The notes under the pieces are model-generated. The model worked only from the letters and a program-made list of their open reading frames with translations, searched no databases and was not told the origin of the DNA. A stretch of DNA of 6,772 bases from SKVR01 sp041642035 (GTDB lineage Bacteria > Bacteroidota > Bacteroidia > Bacteroidales > UBA7960): the NCBI GenBank assembly GCA_041642035.1, contig JBEPXC010000202.1, forward strand, positions 1 to 6,772. The letters are read 5' to 3'. Below are positions 6,298 through 6,772 of the stretch, one piece after another; positions within the stretch are counted from its first letter, which is position 1, and each line of letters begins with the position of its first letter. The translations under genes were made by a program, and so were the position numbers.

Positions 6298-6772
6298 TTA
6301 TTCAGTGTCCTTCTTCTTTTTCTTTGCAGCGGGAGCTTTTTCTACCTTCTTATCTTCACCCGATGTCGTCTCCTTTTTTTCAGCAGATGCAGTATCTTCT
6401 TTCGATGGGGTATTTTCCTCCGATTCTGTAGCGGCATCTTCTTCTTCCTGTGGCTCACTAATCATATCGTGCGACAGCAGCAGATTATACCAGGTAAGTA
6501 CCTTTTTTATGTCGCTGGCATATACTCTTTCCTTGTCATAATCGGGCAGTATACTCTCGAAATAGTCCTTCAGTTGGTTATTGTCATTTTTCAGCTCATC
6601 AGAAATCGCTTTCCCATCTTCTTTTTGATAAATGGCCCACAGAATCTTTTTTAAAGGCACATCTTCAGAATAGGTAAACATGCTTATATCTTCCAGAATG
6701 GAAGAGCGATGCGTGGCAAAAACGGGCATTTTTTTGCCGTCAACAAGCGATTCGACAATTATGCTACCGCGC
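6298..6772 (-). CDS. DUF5606 domain protein, 5'-truncated by the window edge
   Basis: The visible 157 residues match, from recall, the Bacteroidota DUF5606 family: GSIIVESLVDGKKMPVFATH, then ILEDISMFT, EDVPLKKILWAIY, LPDYDKERVYASDIKKVLTWYNLL. No biochemical function is known to me. The frame is open to the right edge, so the ATG at 6727-6729 (MPVFATH) lies inside the conserved domain and is not the start; family members begin some 25-30 residues further upstream. After about visible residue 105 the protein becomes a low-complexity tail rich in Glu, Lys, Ser, Thr and Ala, ending in a run of five lysines and DTE. It is probably disordered. It has no signal peptide or membrane segment in the visible part and is probably cytoplasmic. 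It lies just upstream of pyrD in the same direction. Confidence 0.85.
   Translation of the reverse strand, partial: RGSIIVESLVDGKKMPVFATHRSSILEDISMFTYSEDVPLKKILWAIYQKEDGKAISDELKNDNNQLKDYFESILPDYDKERVYASDIKKVLTWYNLLLSHDMISEPQEEEDAATESEENTPSKEDTASAEKKETTSGEDKKVEKAPAAKKKKKDTE

Noticed and set aside
6301..6460. Ser/Phe-rich plus-strand frame opposite the DUF5606 tail
   Set aside because: It is the antisense translation of the low-complexity Glu/Lys/Ser tail, which produces a long open frame for compositional reasons.
1..6772. Search for a defence island, CRISPR array, transposon, biosynthetic cluster or other new system
   Set aside because: All the substantial genes fall into known housekeeping or conserved Bacteroidota families; no direct-repeat arrays, transposase or integrase genes, or terminal inverted repeats were seen.

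Overview
This window looks like ordinary chromosomal housekeeping DNA from a member of the Bacteroidota, probably Bacteroidales or a relative. Four things point there. The gene at the right edge matches the Bacteroidota-restricted DUF5606 family. Close matches to the Bacteroidota promoter (TTG, about 19-20 bp, TAnnTTTG) occur in intergenic DNA. Starts have A-rich leaders rather than Shine-Dalgarno sites. A large periplasmic nucleotidase is made as a lipoprotein. No mobile element, CRISPR array, tRNA, rRNA or phage gene was found.

Layout from left to right: (1) the 3' part of a CNNM/DUF21-CBS membrane protein (+), cut by the left edge; (2) convergent to it, a complete UDP-GlcNAc 2-epimerase (wecB type, -); (3) a divergent intergenic region of about 250 bp with a promoter candidate in each direction; (4) shikimate kinase aroK (+); (5) a roughly 220-bp gap with no supported gene; (6) a 586-residue UshA/CpdB-family metallophosphoesterase/5'-nucleotidase lipoprotein (+); (7) a roughly 260-bp gap holding a plus-strand promoter-like sequence, a 21-codon reading frame that may be the decayed start of an SRPBCC/AHSA1-type gene, and a strong terminator serving the minus strand; (8) class 2 dihydroorotate dehydrogenase pyrD (-); (9) the 3' part of the DUF5606 gene (-), cut by the right edge and 59 bp upstream of pyrD.

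The genes do not form one pathway. wecB makes ManNAc precursors for surface polysaccharide, aroK serves chorismate synthesis, pyrD serves de novo pyrimidine synthesis, the nucleotidase salvages extracytoplasmic nucleotides, and the CNNM protein probably acts in divalent-cation homeostasis. Apart from the DUF5606-pyrD tandem, each gene appears to be its own transcription unit. I found no convincing undescribed system. The best second looks are the truncated leader with its own promoter beside the pyrD terminator, and a cysteine at the catalytic-base position of a class 2 PyrD.
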